From assembly GCA_946807835.1 (NCBI GenBank), contig OX327706.1, forward strand, positions 21,069,001 to 21,133,000: 64,000 nucleotides of DNA. The letters run 5' to 3'. Source of the stretch: Ailanthus altissimus (taxonomy: Eukaryota > Streptophyta > Magnoliopsida > Sapindales > Simaroubaceae). A program made the translations under genes and the position numbers. Positions 35,471-48,269 of this stretch are shown in pieces (within the stretch, counting starts at the first letter, position 1; every line of letters starts with the position of its first letter). Under the pieces are notes generated by a model. The model saw nothing but the letters and a program-made list of their open reading frames with translations. It was not told where the DNA came from and did not search any database.

Positions 35471-38400
35471 TATTTAAATTAAGTAGTAAACTAATAAATA
35501 AAAAAAGAATAACATCTCTAAAATTGAGTGATAAACTAATATACAAAAAAAAGAATGACAACTCTAAAGCTCAAATGACGGTATTTCAAAAAACTTCTAC
35601 ACTAAGAATATGTTAATAAGACTTGAAAATTATGGCGTAGATAATTTCTGAAATATGAAAATAGGGAACTGTTTTAACTAAAACTTATTGGTAACGAAGG
35701 ACGTATTAAAAGACACCATGAATAAGGTTGTTGACTTCAAGAGTTGAAAAAAAAGAGCAATTGTAAGTTAAGAAAAGATTACATCAGATAATTACCAACC
35801 TATTTGTCAAATTTTCACTACTTTAATTTACACTTGCAGTTGAAGTTGTTCATCACCGTTGATCACCACTTATCGATGGCAGCAAATAGCTACAGCGAAA
35901 AAGAGAGGGTGATTGAATTCGGCAAAGTAGAGTGCGAGGGTGGTGGCAGCAAGCAAGAAGCCCGCATAACGATTTAAAAGACAAAAAAAAAAAAAAAAAG
36001 TGATTTAGTGACACAGTTACCAATACGCACGAACAAGCATCATCAGAAAATCGAATCTAAATATTCAATTTACACTGAATTGAACTAATTCCATGTATCG
36101 TATACAAGACCCAACTCAATCAATTGAAATTTAAATGATTAAACATACGATCGAGTGAGACCGATGCTATAAATTAACTGAAATATGCAGGTGTTAGTTG
36201 CATGGTTGTTGCATACTTGCATTGTGTTGTAGCTATCCAGAAATCAATAATTCCATGGTATGATTCGTCGTCTAGCCGTTAAAAACATTCTGGTACATAT
36301 TCTTTTTTCTTTAAAAAAAAAAACTTGCCTGATATGAGCCTGACCAAAACTAATAAATGAGTTGCTTGCAAACAAAGAGAGGGAGGAACATGATCCGCTC
36401 ATTTTGGGGGGAAGAAGAGCAGACAAATGATATAAAGTTGAAGCAACTCCTGCTGCTGCATCATCTGCATGCAATTCTGAATGTTGACTCAGAAATGTCC
36501 AACTTCTAGGCCAGTTTTCACTTTTCACTTTTCACTTGTCATTGACGTTTCTCTCTCTCTTTGCATTATTGCTACTCATCTCATCTGCTCTCAATATGGG
36601 ATTCTTATTTCTTTTTATTTGAAATTACACACTAGTTTCATCACTTCCATCTCCATATTAAGGCTATGTTTGAGATTCATCCTGAGCTACTATATCTTTA
36701 AATTCACTATTTTTTATAAAATAAAATCACTAGTTAGTATTGGTGAGTGAGTGATTTATAAACATGCATTAACAATCAAACATTTTAACTGTTATGTTTT
36801 AAAAATTAAGAAGAAACATAATAATTACTTCCGCAATGTTAGCACAGTTTTATCTCTAAAAATAAAAAATTCTCAATTAAGCATTTACAAAGAATTATTT
36901 TTAAGCTTTGTAAATCATGTTTTTATGAATCGTGTTAATATTGGGAAAACGTGTAAATTTCTGTAGGAAAGGATTACTTATTTATCTGTTTTCAGAGATT
37001 TATAAAACTCAAAAAAAGAAGGTGATAACCTTATTACGCAATGAGTCCCATAATCCCATTCAAGCATTTTAATGTGATTGTATTGTAGTGTTTTAGCTAA
37101 TATCAAACAGGCTGTTATTATTAGCCTATCGCAGGATTCATTTTGACCTTTCTAAAAGTTCATATCTCGGATACTTTAATTTCCTGGCCATGGGCCAATT
37201 CCCGCTTCTAACCGCGTAAGTTGTCGTTACCATGCTTCTCACAGAAAGAAAAAGTTCAATCCTTTAGAGCTTTCTAACTATTTTTTTCTCTTCTTTCGAT
37301 GGAGAAAAAGAGGATACTTTGTAAGCAAGAAGAAAAAAAGGAGCTTACATGCAAAGTGTATGATTCACCAAACAAAGTGGCCCCAGATTTTTTAATATTG
37401 GATTTATTAACATTATTAAGGAGGTTCACCGACTTATTTTATTCTATAATCAGATGGGCAAAAGTCTAAAAAGCTGCCACGAAGCCATTTTAAAAGCAAA
37501 AATCAACGAGATGATGATGGATGAGATAATGCACTCCCATGTGTCACTGAATTTCAGCAGCGGCTCTGCACTGATGGACAAAATCCAAGCAACCCCATTG
37601 TCAAGGGTCTGAAAAGCTCCAGTTTGTTGCCAACAAAGCCAATGGCATATCTATGATCTGTTTTAGAATTTTACAGAAAGGTCCAATAAGGGATCAGCCT
37701 AATCTTTGTCCACCGTCAAAAAGAGGACAATTTTGGAGGAATAATAAAAGAGAACTTAAGCATAGGTTCCAGTTAATCAGAGAATAGAGTTTGAGTTCTT
37801 CAGGGACATGAGAACGTGCCTTGCTAGGTTGGTTAGTACTTAGTGGGGTGTTTAGCGTTAAGCTCTTCTGCTGCAACAATCCATGTAAAAATGGGAGCCC
37901 ACAAGCCATAGCCTATTATGTCAGTCTTTTTCAATTCTAATATCATCACTTGTTACTCTGCATTGATTGAAACTTACCCTGTAGATGTGGAGCCATTAAT
38001 GTCTCGACATTTAAACCAAGACATCAATAATTAACATTTAAGGGTGAAATGCTTATTTCTGGGCCATGGTCAGATTAATTTCTGAGAATCGAAATCTCTA
38101 CATAGTAAATCCTATACTGCGCTAATTTTTAGTATGTAGTAGTAAGGCAGATCCCAAGATAGCAGCTGCTAGTCAAATTTGAAACGGTGAAGCAGTGAAT
38201 GAAGGCCAAAGAATTTTTCTTGTGTGTTCAATAATGACTATGTTATGATATAATATTAGTTCCCCATTTGGGACCCCACAATAATGATACCAGTGGATAT
38301 CTATCGTTATTTGGTATCTTATGGTACCTGATTTTCTTTAGACTTTTTTTACAGCATAAATGTACCAATTCAAGCTTTAGTATCTTTCAATAACACAATT

Positions 38401-38900
38401 TAGGCTTTAGTGACCAAATTTTCCATTTGCCTTTTCTGTGCTATGCAATCGTACATATCATTCATTACGAAATGTGCAAGAATTCAAGGAAAATTAGTGG
38501 GTATATGATCTTCATTTATAGAAAAAAAAAATGCATCATATTGAATATTTAACAATATATTTTATATCTTACAGAAAAATATATAAATTTCTTTATTTAA
38601 CAATCACACATTATTTAACCAAATTTTATTCTCTTGCTTTTCTAAAAATCTTATTTTTAAAAAATTCTTTTTATAAATAGTGTTAGACTTCCAAAGTAAG
38701 AATACTAAATATTGTATTCTAACTTTGTAAATCTAATATTACTACTCTTCTTCCAATTAATGAATAAATCTTGACGAAAATGTAACTTATAAAATTAAGT
38801 AAAATTTTACGAAAAAATAACTCATTTATATCTCAAAAAGAAATAAAAACTGTTCAATATTATTTATTAGTAATTCTATTATGAAATCCTGAAGTTTTGG
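35470..38900. other. Intergenic, no gene recognised
   Basis: Moderately complex sequence with short chance frames on both strands, for example at 36244-36528 and 37694-37909, none with domain or splice support. The region could hold an unrecognised non-coding RNA or a distal promoter, but nothing is demonstrable. Confidence 0.35.
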
Positions 38901-38908
38901 ACGAAAAG

Positions 38909-38936
38909 CATATATATATATATATATATATATATA
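38909..38936. repeat. (TA)n microsatellite
   Basis: About 14 uninterrupted TA units next to a MITE-like element. Confidence 0.8.
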
Positions 38937-38979
38937 AACAAATTTAGTCTTTCACAAAATAGATATCCTAAATTCATAA

Positions 38980-40115
38980 ATAATTTTTGATAAATTTTCA
39001 TAAATAGCTATTTTTTAGGATAAATTTTTAATTTAGCTAACTAATGAATTTTTTAATTTTTATAACCAAAAATGTAATAAAATTGACCAAAATACCCTTA
39101 TTTTATATATGAGTCTCACCAATCCAAAATCTAAATATAAACTTCATAATATTTTTATAAAAAAAAAATCACACACGCAACATTTGAGATTTTGAGAAAT
39201 TGAATCCAATCATTAGAGAATATATCACATTATTGCAAGAAAAGTGAGATTGATATGTATTTTTTATGTTGTAATTTATTTTTATGATGTTTGTATTAAT
39301 TTAAAATTTATTGAAGATACATATATTAAGATCAAAATTTATTTTTATAAATAAATATGGTGTCTAAAATAAATCCATTGGGTAATAGTATTAGTTATTG
39401 ATTATGAAATAAACATAAATAAAAAATCAGAAAAATCATGATGCGATAAAAAGTTATCATATTCACACGAGTGAGATAAAAAATTATAGTACCTAATATA
39501 AGTGAGATATTGGTTTTGGTGGGGGGGGTGGGGGGCGGTGTGGGGGGCAATATTTCCCTCCTTTATTTTTTTTAAAATTTCATTATTATTTATAATAAAT
39601 ATTTTATATTTTATTTACAAATAAATAAATAAATATTTTATTTATTATTTATAATATTTATTTTATAATGTATAAAATAATTCATTTATATTTTTTATCA
39701 AAATTTATTTTTGTATTTGTTTATTAAATTATATTATTTGTTTATTATTTAAGTTAATTACATTATTACAAAAAAATTAAATAAATAATATAATTAAATA
39801 AAACAAATATAATTTTAATAAATAAATACAAACTTAAATTTGAACAAATATAAATTTAATTTTTTATAAAAAAATATAAACAAATTATACTATACATAAT
39901 AAAATAAAATTATAAATAAATTGGTTAAAAATAAAATAAAAGCAGATAGTAAAATATATACTTGTTCACCGTAGTAAATATTGTTAAAATAGTGAAAAAA
40001 TATTTTTATACACTTTTAAATTATTAATTACAAAAGTTAAAAAAATTAAAAATTGACTAAATAAGAAAATAACCCTAACAAATTAGCTATTTACAAAAAA
40101 AAAAATCATAATTTT
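38980..40115. mobile_element. Mutator-like MITE candidate
   Basis: The left arm (about 38998-39070: AAATAGCTATTTTTTAGG, TTTTTAATTTAGCTAACTAA) and the reverse complement of the right arm (about 40035-40110: AAATAGCTAATTTGTTAGGG, TTATTTAGTCAATTTTTAA) align over about 70 bp. The 1.1-kb body is non-coding and AT-rich except for a G-cluster at 39509-39548. Exact ends and target duplication are not determined. Confidence 0.45.
39509..39548 (+). other. G-quadruplex-forming motif
   Basis: In about 40 bases there are runs of eight, six and six G plus shorter GG pairs, separated by one to three bases. This meets the four-tract G-quadruplex pattern with very short loops and is an isolated GC spike in AT-rich DNA. 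Confidence 0.7.
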
Positions 40116-40737
40116 TATTTATTTTTGGTGTCTAAATATTTTTTTTAAAGATTCATATCATTTGTTCTTGCGTAAGATTTTTATACAAAGTGAAATAATT
40201 GAACTATGATTTAGCTGACTTCTTAGCCTATTGGAGAGGGACTAATTATATATGTTCGGAACTTACCTATATACACTATAGTGTTAAAAAATTCCGAAAC
40301 CGCTATCAGGAAATTAGCCTAAAGTTTAATCTATTTTACTGAACAAGCTATCGTGAATTAATTTAATAATGGAAAGGCAAAATAAAAAATCAAAGGATTG
40401 TAAAGTCAATCTAATACAGAGCACAGCAACTTTCCAACTCCACCCTGGTGTCTTGTAGCAAAGATGCTATTCCCATCACATTTCCTGTTTCTTAAATGAG
40501 AGCAAGAGGAAGTTACAAAAACAAACGGTGAAGAGCATTTACTCATTTCTTTTTTCTATTTAAAAACTTAATTTATAAATTATAGTAGCTGCAAAGTCCT
40601 GCCACAAACACACAGCATTTGGGTACCAAGAAGTTTTGGTTTGGTGAGCTGTGTTGCGTTTCCCTTGAAAACATATACATTTTCTTTTTAAAACCCAGAA
40701 CTTCTATCACATGGCCTCTGCTCTATCATAAATCTCA

Positions 40738-40822
40738 CTTGCCCTCTCTCTATCTTCTGATCTTCTCTCTCTTTTTCTCTCTGTTTTTTCGTAGGAGAAA
40801 TGTGGTATCCATTTGAGAAATT
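40738..40822 (+). promoter_or_regulatory. CT-rich 5' leader of the receptor kinase gene
   Basis: A pyrimidine-rich tract (CTCTCTCTATCTTCTGATC and TTCTCTCTCTTTTTCTC) lies just before the start codon, like plant Y-patch/CT-rich leaders. It is absent from the truncated second copy at 55 kb. Confidence 0.45.
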
Positions 40823-43565
40823 ATGAGTGTTTCGTCTAGTGTTAATCTCCATTTGTGGTGGAGGGTTCTTGTTGTGTTAGTTACTTTTCTTGGAGTTGTA
40901 GTTCAATCTTCTGGGCTAAACACAGATGGTGTTCTTTTGCTTTCTCTGAAGTATTCAATCCGCAGTGACCCTCTTCGTGTTCTTGAAAGCTGGAGTTACT
41001 CCGATGAAACTCCATGTTCTTGGAATGGAGTAACATGCTCAGCTCCAGACTCAGGCAATTCTTACTTTAGGGTGACAGGCTTGGCTCTTCCAAACTCTCA
41101 GCTTCTTGGCTCAATCCCTGCCGACCTGGGCATGATTGAGTACCTTCAAAATCTTGATCTTTCAAACAATTCTTTAAACGGGTCTCTTCCCTTTTCTCTT
41201 TTCGATGCACCCCAGCTTCAGCTTCTTGATTTATCAAACAACTTGATCTCAGCTCAGTTACCGCAAACAGTGGGACGGTTACAGAATCTTCAACTTCTTA
41301 ACCTTTCTGATAATGCCTTGGCGGGAAAGCTACCTGTCAATCTCAGTAGTCTGCAAAATCTAACAGTTGTTTCTTTGAAAAATAATTACTTCTCTGGCAG
41401 TCTTCCAAGTGGACTTAAGTCTGTCCAAGTTCTAGATCTGTCTTCAAATCTTATCGATGGATCTTTGCCTCCTGATTTTGGTGGCAACAGTCTTCGTTAC
41501 ATGAACCTCTCTTACAACAAACTTTCCGGGGAAATTCCGACAGAATTTGCGGACAAAATTCCAGGTAATGCTACAATTGATCTCTCATTCAATAACTTCA
41601 CAGGAGAAATCCCGGAATCTAGTGTTTTCTTGAACCAAGAAAGGGGTTCATTTTCGGGGAATCCTGATCTCTGTGGTGAACCGACCAAGAATCCATGTCC
41701 AATCCAGTCTTCATCTTCTTATCTTCCTAATATCTCTGCACCAACTTCTCCTCCTGCAATTGCTGCAATTCCAAAGACAATTGACTCGACCTCGGTTTCT
41801 GGATCAGCCGCCAAACCCCAGCAAGAAAGGCCAACAGGGCTCAGACCAGGAACTATAATTGGCATTGTCATTGGAGATATTGCAGGAATTGGAATTCTTG
41901 CTGTTGTTTTCTTTTACGTCTACCAGTTAATAAAAAGAAAGAACATTGAATCAACACTCAGGAAAGAAGAAAATACGGCGAAAGATACTTTGTCATTATC
42001 GTCATCTTCTTCATCTTCGGATACAAGAGGGTTTACAAGAATGTCATGTTTACGCAAAAGAGGAGAAGATGACGAGGAATCAGATACCACAGCCTCTGAT
42101 GCTGAAGACAATTACCAATGTGGTAGAAAAAGTCGGGAAAATCAGCGGCAGCAAGACCACGATCAACAAAACAAGAAAGGGACATTGGTGACGGTTGATG
42201 GAGACAGAGAACTGGAGCTTGAGACTTTACTCAAAGCTTCAGCTTATATTCTTGGCGCCTCTGGTTCCAGCATAATGTACAAGGCAGTTCTTGAAGATGG
42301 CACTGCACTAGCGGTTCGCAGGATTGGCGAGAGTAGTGTAGACCGGTTCAGGGATTTCGAGACCCAGGTTCGAGTCATAGCTAAATTGGTTCACCCCAAT
42401 TTGGTTCGAATTCGTGGGTTCTATTGGGGAGTTGACGAGAAGCTCATTATCTACGATTTTGTCTCAAATGGCAGCCTTGCCAATGCTCGTTATAGTAATT
42501 TTTTTCCCTTGCAATATTCTCTTTTTGGCATTTAAGTACAAGTTAGCATAAAAATATGGTATTTGTTAAAATGCGCCGGGGGACTTAAATTTGAGTGTGA
42601 TGATGGAGTAGGTATAACTGAACCCCCTGTTGTTTAATGCATGAAAGAAGTCAACTGTCTGGGGGGTCGTAATCGTATTCGCATCGTTAGCCCCACGGCG
42701 CTTGATAGCGGTATACGTATCCATAATTTCCAGAACAGATCACTTCCCTTTGAAAATGACACTAGTCTTTTCCTCTCTTTGTCCCAGCTCTCCCTATCGT
42801 GCGCATGTAGCATGTAGCATGTAGATAGATGCATCTCTGAAGTCCAAATAATTGATGCTAATCTAGGACTTTGGGTTTTTTCCAGGGAAAGTTGGCTCAT
42901 CACCTTGTCCTTTACCATGGGAGGCCCGGCTCAAGATAGTGAAAGGGATGGTCCGTGGGCTGGCTTTCCTCCACGAGAAGAAGCACGTACATGGGAATTT
43001 GAAACCCGGCAACATTCTATTGGGTACCGACATGGAGCCTAGGATCGGAGATTTCGGGCTTGAGAGGCTTGTGACTGGTGAGACAAGCTCTAAAGCAGGA
43101 GGATCGGCTCGGAATTTCGGAAGCAAGAGATCTACGGCTTCACGGGATAGCTTCCCAGACCTTGGACATGGGCCTAGCCCAAGCCCTAGCCCAAGCTCAT
43201 TAGGTGGAATATCGCCTTACCATGCACCTGAGTCACTGAGGAGCCTCAAGCCTAATCCTAAGTGGGATGTGTACTCGTTCGGGGTCATATTGCTTGAGCT
43301 ACTAACAGGAAAAGTCATGGTTGTCGATGAGTTGGGCCAAGGAAATGGGCTTACAGTGGAAGATAAGAACAGGGCTATGAGGCTCGCCGATGCAGCGATA
43401 CGGCCTGATTTGGAGGGCAAAGAAGAGGCCTTGTTGGCCTGCTTTAAACTAGGTTATAATTGTGCATCTCCCATCCCACAAAAGAGACCTTCAATGAAAG
43501 AAGCCCTTCAAGTTCTCGAGAAATTCCCATGTTCACCTTCATCATACTATTATGGTCACCAATGA
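40823..43565 (+). CDS. LRR receptor-like protein with kinase-like domain (probable pseudokinase)
   Basis: A plasma-membrane receptor-like protein of the type of Arabidopsis At2g15300/At4g34220 (LRR-III-like). Exons 40823-42494 and 42886-43565 join at an Arg codon to give 783 residues. Features in order: signal peptide about 1-31; LRRNT with CSWNGVTC (65-72); about seven LRRs (roughly 84-265); Ser/Pro-rich linker; membrane segment 344-370; Ser-rich and acidic juxtamembrane region; kinase fold from about 470. The beta-3 Lys is Arg (AVRR, Arg499). The HRD catalytic loop reads HGN (593-595), losing the catalytic Asp. The glycine loop is imperfect, but DFG (613-615) and the alpha-C Glu513 remain. 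Hence catalysis is unlikely and signalling would be through scaffolding. A 5'-truncated second copy is at 55216-57761. Confidence 0.93.
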
Positions 43566-45358
43566 ATAAGCATAAATTTGGACCTCCTTTGTAGACAGAT
43601 GTATGTATGATTGAGATGGACTGATAGTTCTTCATTTGTTCAAAGTTGGGATTGTAACTGAGATGAGTTCATGAGTAGAACTGCTGGTGTAACACTAATT
43701 TTGGACTGAGTCAAGTCCATGGCATATTTAGTTACTTGGACTAGAAAAACTGGGGTTTTATTTTTACATCTTTTATTAATTTTTAGCTGTTTTTGTTGGG
43801 TGATTTATTTATTTGTTTTATTTGAGTACTAGTGTTGGATTATGAGGTGGTTCAACAATATGAAAGCCGTGACAATGTATATTTGTTGGGATTTTTTGGT
43901 CGGTCTAATTTTGTGTAAATAATTGACTTCTATGAATAAATTAAGGCCACTATCGAAGTCAGTACTCAGTACATTTTATTGTCAATTATTACACGAGACT
44001 ATAATTTTAATATTAATCATAGAAAAGAAGAATGACATATTTAATGAATGAGATGGTGATGTTAGCTGCTTGAAATAATGTCATCAATAAAGACATTTTG
44101 CCAAATGGTCACATGACTCACCATCATTCTGTCCTCCTAATCCTTGGCTGTGCATAACGCCATACGTCATTCACCATTTTACCGTCTTGGATGGAAGTGA
44201 AGGTCGACAGCAAATTACAGAAGCCATCCACCCAGCAGATTTTTTTTTTTTAGTTAATATATTTTTTTTAATAAAAATTCTCTGTATTTTTTTTTACATC
44301 TTCAATATTTTTAACAATATTTCAAAATAATTTTGAAAACATCTAGTCAAATATATTATTTTCAAACTTATTATATAATTTATTTTAAGAATAAATTATG
44401 TTAAAATTGTGAACTAAACTAATTTTAAAGTTTCAATATAATTTGTACACATTTTTAACTTAAGTTTAAAGTTCGAATCTTAATAAATGTCAAAATGATA
44501 TAATAATTTTTTTTGAGTAATTTTTGACATCTTAAATTAAATCTAAAAAATAACGAGTCAAGTAAACATTGGGTAATAAACAATATTTATTTAACACATC
44601 ACTTTTAAATTTTAATTTAAAATAAAATTTTAAAATATCTAGTATTACTCTTATTTTTTAATTGCAAAGAGTATTGTTTAGCATGTTTAAGTGTGAAAAA
44701 TGTTTTTAAATATGTTTAAATGTAGAAGCGATGTATTATTTTAATAATTTTTATATTTGAAAAGATAGTGCAATGATTCTCCTTTGTTGTGAAGATTATT
44801 TTGGGACTAAAAACTCTCATCTTATTTTTTAAAATTTGTTGTTTTTGTGGAAATAGCATTAGTATGATTTTTTAATAAATACAAGGTTGAGATTGAAAAG
44901 AAATTGATATAATGTCTAACCTAGAAATCTCAAAATTAGTTGAACTCGTACAATCAATGTAATTAGTTAAAAAGGACAAATATTTAATAAGCACAAGTTT
45001 TAAACACAAATCATTCTACATCAATAATAATAAATCAAATCTTTGTGATCTTCAATTCTTCCTTCTTGTAATGTCTCTAGAAGCATAGTTGCAAGTGAAA
45101 AAGAACTGCGTAGCGTGGGCCGATACAAATTTGGGCCTGGCCTGGCCTTATTGAGTCCAATTGAAACCAGGAGCGGACATCCAGTTCAGACCGTTTGGTC
45201 AAATTTAATTTTGAATTGAAAAAGTCCCGCTCTCGCCACTTATTTTAAAACCCAAACCCCTGCTCTCTCTCTCTAGAAAGACGTTAGAGAGAATATCTCA
45301 TTCGAAATCGAAAGCCAGGCGCAGACAGAGAAAGAGAGAAATCAACTAACAAAAAGAA
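43566..45358. other. Intergenic between receptor gene and EB1C
   Basis: About 500 bp of complex 3'-flank, then AT-rich DNA (44240-45060), then the EB1C promoter. The last has AAAACCCAAACCCC and a CT microsatellite at about 45262-45278, just before the start. The copy at 57762-59571 has an extra 17-18 bases near 57997-58014. Confidence 0.5.
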
Positions 45359-47379
45359 ATGGCAACAAATATCGGAATGATGGATTCGGCTTATTTCGTC
45401 GGTAGATCGGAGATCCTCGCTTGGATCAACTCCACTCTTCAACTCAATCTCTCCAAAGTCGAAGAGGTTTTTTCACCTTTCTTTTTCCTTTTTTAGGTTT
45501 TCGATTTGTGTTCAAATTCTAACCGTAAATATTAGTTATAATAGTGAAGAGATTAACTGGATCCGTGTATTTCAGGCATGTTCCGGTGCGGTTCATTGTC
45601 AGCTAATGGATGCGGTTCATCCAGGGATGGTGCCGATGCACAAGGTCAATTTCGATGCCAAAAGTGAGTACGAGATGATCCAAAACTACAAGGTCCTTCA
45701 AGATGTCTTCAACAAACTTAAGATCACCAAGGTTCATTTACTTTCCTTTTACGTTCTTTTTTTGGCTGCTTTCTCTTTTTATTTAATTTAATTTTGTATG
45801 TTTTTAGATCTGGAATTACCCGATGCATCGATTGATTGATGAGTTATTTGTTCTTTAATCTACAATTTTCTGAAAGATAATTGAATTACACTTGCCTGCA
45901 ATTGTAATTTGTGTTTTTTGAATTTAGCACATAGAGGTTAACAAGCTGATAAAGGGAAGGCCGCTTGACAATTTGGAGTTCATGCAATGGATGAAGAGAT
46001 ACTGCGATTCTGTTAATGGAGGTCTTATGCACAGGTATTTCTTCTCCTTTTCCCCTAACTTTTCAATTATGACTCATATCATGATTTTTTTTAATCTTAA
46101 AATTAATTTATCACTGTTCCTCTCAGGCATTATTTGAAAAAATAAAACCAGGCTTAAGTTCCATCAACTTTGAGCTCATTGTGATTATGGCATTTGTTAT
46201 ATCATGATTAACTTTTTTTCTGTGTTAATATCCCGTTCTTCATATATTCAAATAAAATTTTGCTTTAAATTCAGCTCTTCTTGCTGTGCCTTTGATTAAT
46301 CAATTTGATTTGAAGCGCTCTAGTTATTTTTTGGATGCATTTGGAAATCAAACACAGTTTTTTATTTTTCCCTTACATTTTTTGTTCATGTAAAAATTTT
46401 GAGCTGTTTTTTGTACTTCAATTTGAATTTGTTTTTCTGTCCAGTGGATTTAATATCACTTGTTGTTGGCGAAGGAAAAAATTATATCAATGTTTTTTTT
46501 TAATCATTTGTTAGCTACAATCCATTGGAGAGGAGGGAGGCTTCCAAGGGAGGGAAGGAAGCAAGCAAAAAATCTGCAATATCACAATCTACAACCAAGG
46601 GTGTGACTGCCCCTCCCAGATCTCAGTCCTCTCACACTGCCCGTAGAAATGAAGTATCTTCTGTGAATCCTACAACACAAGCAGTTAAGGCCTCAAAACC
46701 TCCTGCTGTAGCGCCAGCATATGATGAACAGGTAGATAGTAAATATTAATGTGATGTCTGAACAATTTAGCATAACTTCATTTACAAGCATATATATACA
46801 ACTTCTTGAATCTCAACCCTCTAATACTTCTCTGATATGCAGATCACAGAGTTGAAGCTCTCAGTTGATAGTCTTGAGAAGGAGAGGGACTTTTACTTTG
46901 GGAAGTTGAGAGATATCGAAATTCTGTGTCAGCATCCGGAGATTGAGCATTTGCCTGTACTGTTCTCTTGGCTATATTATTGGTGTCATTTCCTTTTTTT
47001 TTCTTATTAACAATATTATTGTGTAATTGGAATTGCATTTCAATATGTATATGACCGGTATCATTAGGTGGTAATCAGTGATTTTTGTTCTGTTTTACAG
47101 ATTGTTGGAGCAATTAAAAAGATCCTGTATGCTGTAGATGATGATGCATCAGTGGTGGCTGAAGCTCAAGCCATGGTGTCTCTTCACCAGAAGGAAGCAG
47201 AACCATTGAGTCCCATAGCTGAGGTCTCGAATGAAAAAGCAAGTTCAGAGACCCAAAAGAGGAAGAACATTGTGAATCTTGATGTGGATACTGCTGGCAT
47301 CACAACATTGTCTCCAAGGCAAAGACTTTCTGATATTTCTGATGTCCATTGCAGTGGGTCACCTCTTATGACTTACTGA
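45359..47379 (+). CDS. EB1C: Microtubule plus-end binding protein EB1C
   Basis: End-binding protein that tracks growing microtubule ends. Plant EB1C is nuclear in interphase and acts at the spindle and phragmoplast in mitosis. Six exons (45359-45466, 45576-45731, 45928-46034, 46515-46731, 46843-46956, 47101-47379) with GT/AG borders give 326 residues, the usual EB1C length. The N-terminal calponin-homology domain is at about 13-115 ([33 protein letters not shown]), followed by a basic Ser/Thr linker (119-195). The EB homology coiled coil starts at 197 ([20 protein letters not shown] within it). The tail has the KRK nuclear-type cluster and [12 protein letters not shown], without the acidic EEY-like end of EB1A/B, which supports EB1C. 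An intact near-identical copy lies at 59572-61590. Confidence 0.95.
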
Positions 47380-48269
47380 TTTATCTTCTCATTTTTAGGA
47401 TGTATTTTGTATTCCATTTATCTTTGCATATCTTGCCAATATATCTACAGTATGGTAGTTCTGTTTGATGTTTCAAATGTACTTGAGAGAATAGTGGGAC
47501 ATGAAATACAGAATTTCAAAATTAGCCTTCAGTTGTTTACAGAAGCTGCTTTTGCTTATTGACATATTTAGAAGATATGAAAGTGTTATGTTGCCCCCAC
47601 CCCCCTCCTTCCTACTTTTGGATCCATTGGAACTTTGTTTGTTTCTTTTATTTTGTTTTCAACTGGAATCATCCTTTTTTCTTACTATTTTTAACTATGA
47701 GAGTGTCTGTTTAGTTCTTTGTTTACTTTATGATAAGACATCATTATGGATGAGACACCAGCTAAGGCAAAGGTAATATTTAGTTCCAAGAATGACTTTT
47801 TTCAGCTTATGTTTAAGTTAGGTTATCATCCACTATCATTTTCCTTGCTTGCAGTTACTCGTTCAAAAGAAGTTTGAGATTAGCTTTCCTCTATGGAAAC
47901 TTTTTAAATGGAAAAAGAAATTATTTATATATTTCTTGTCCGCTGAAGACTTTTGATTGAATAGAAAAGCCTTGTAACAAACCCAAAATTTGACTATTTC
48001 GGGAAAACAAAGGGGCGGGTGTAAGAATTTGGAAATAATTAGGTGACGTGTGGAACTGTTTTCGTGATCTCAGGATTCACCGTTCAGCCACCTCTTTCTA
48101 AGACTAAAAAAATGGCCCTTCAAGAGTCAAGACTGAAAAGAAAACCACATCCTCTCATTGAACCATGAAACGGGGGGGAGAGAGCTTTCCCATTCCAAAA
48201 TCTAATCTAAATTCCTGATCAATTAATTTTCACCTCATTCTGAATTTATAAGCTCTGTATACCTTCAAC
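47380..48269. promoter_or_regulatory. EB1C 3' flank and upstream region of the 76-aa gene
   Basis: The 3' UTR of EB1C is followed by about 300 bp likely to be the promoter of the next gene. GGTGACGTGTGG at 48042-48053 contains an ACGTG core, as in ABA-response (ABRE/G-box-like) elements, about 220 bp before the start codon. The second copy reads GGTGACATGTGG, breaking the core. Confidence 0.45.

Noticed and set aside
36244..36528. A 94-codon minus-strand frame as a protein gene
   Set aside because: No recognisable domain, no neighbouring exon and no promoter-like context; likely chance.
37694..37909. A 71-codon minus-strand frame as a protein gene
   Set aside because: Isolated, no domain, no splice partners.
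42495..42535. Read-through peptide NFFPLQYSLFGI as the receptor's C-terminus
   Set aside because: A GTAATT donor at 42495 and a TTTTTTCCAG acceptor before 42886 join in frame to the rest of the kinase domain, so this is intron.
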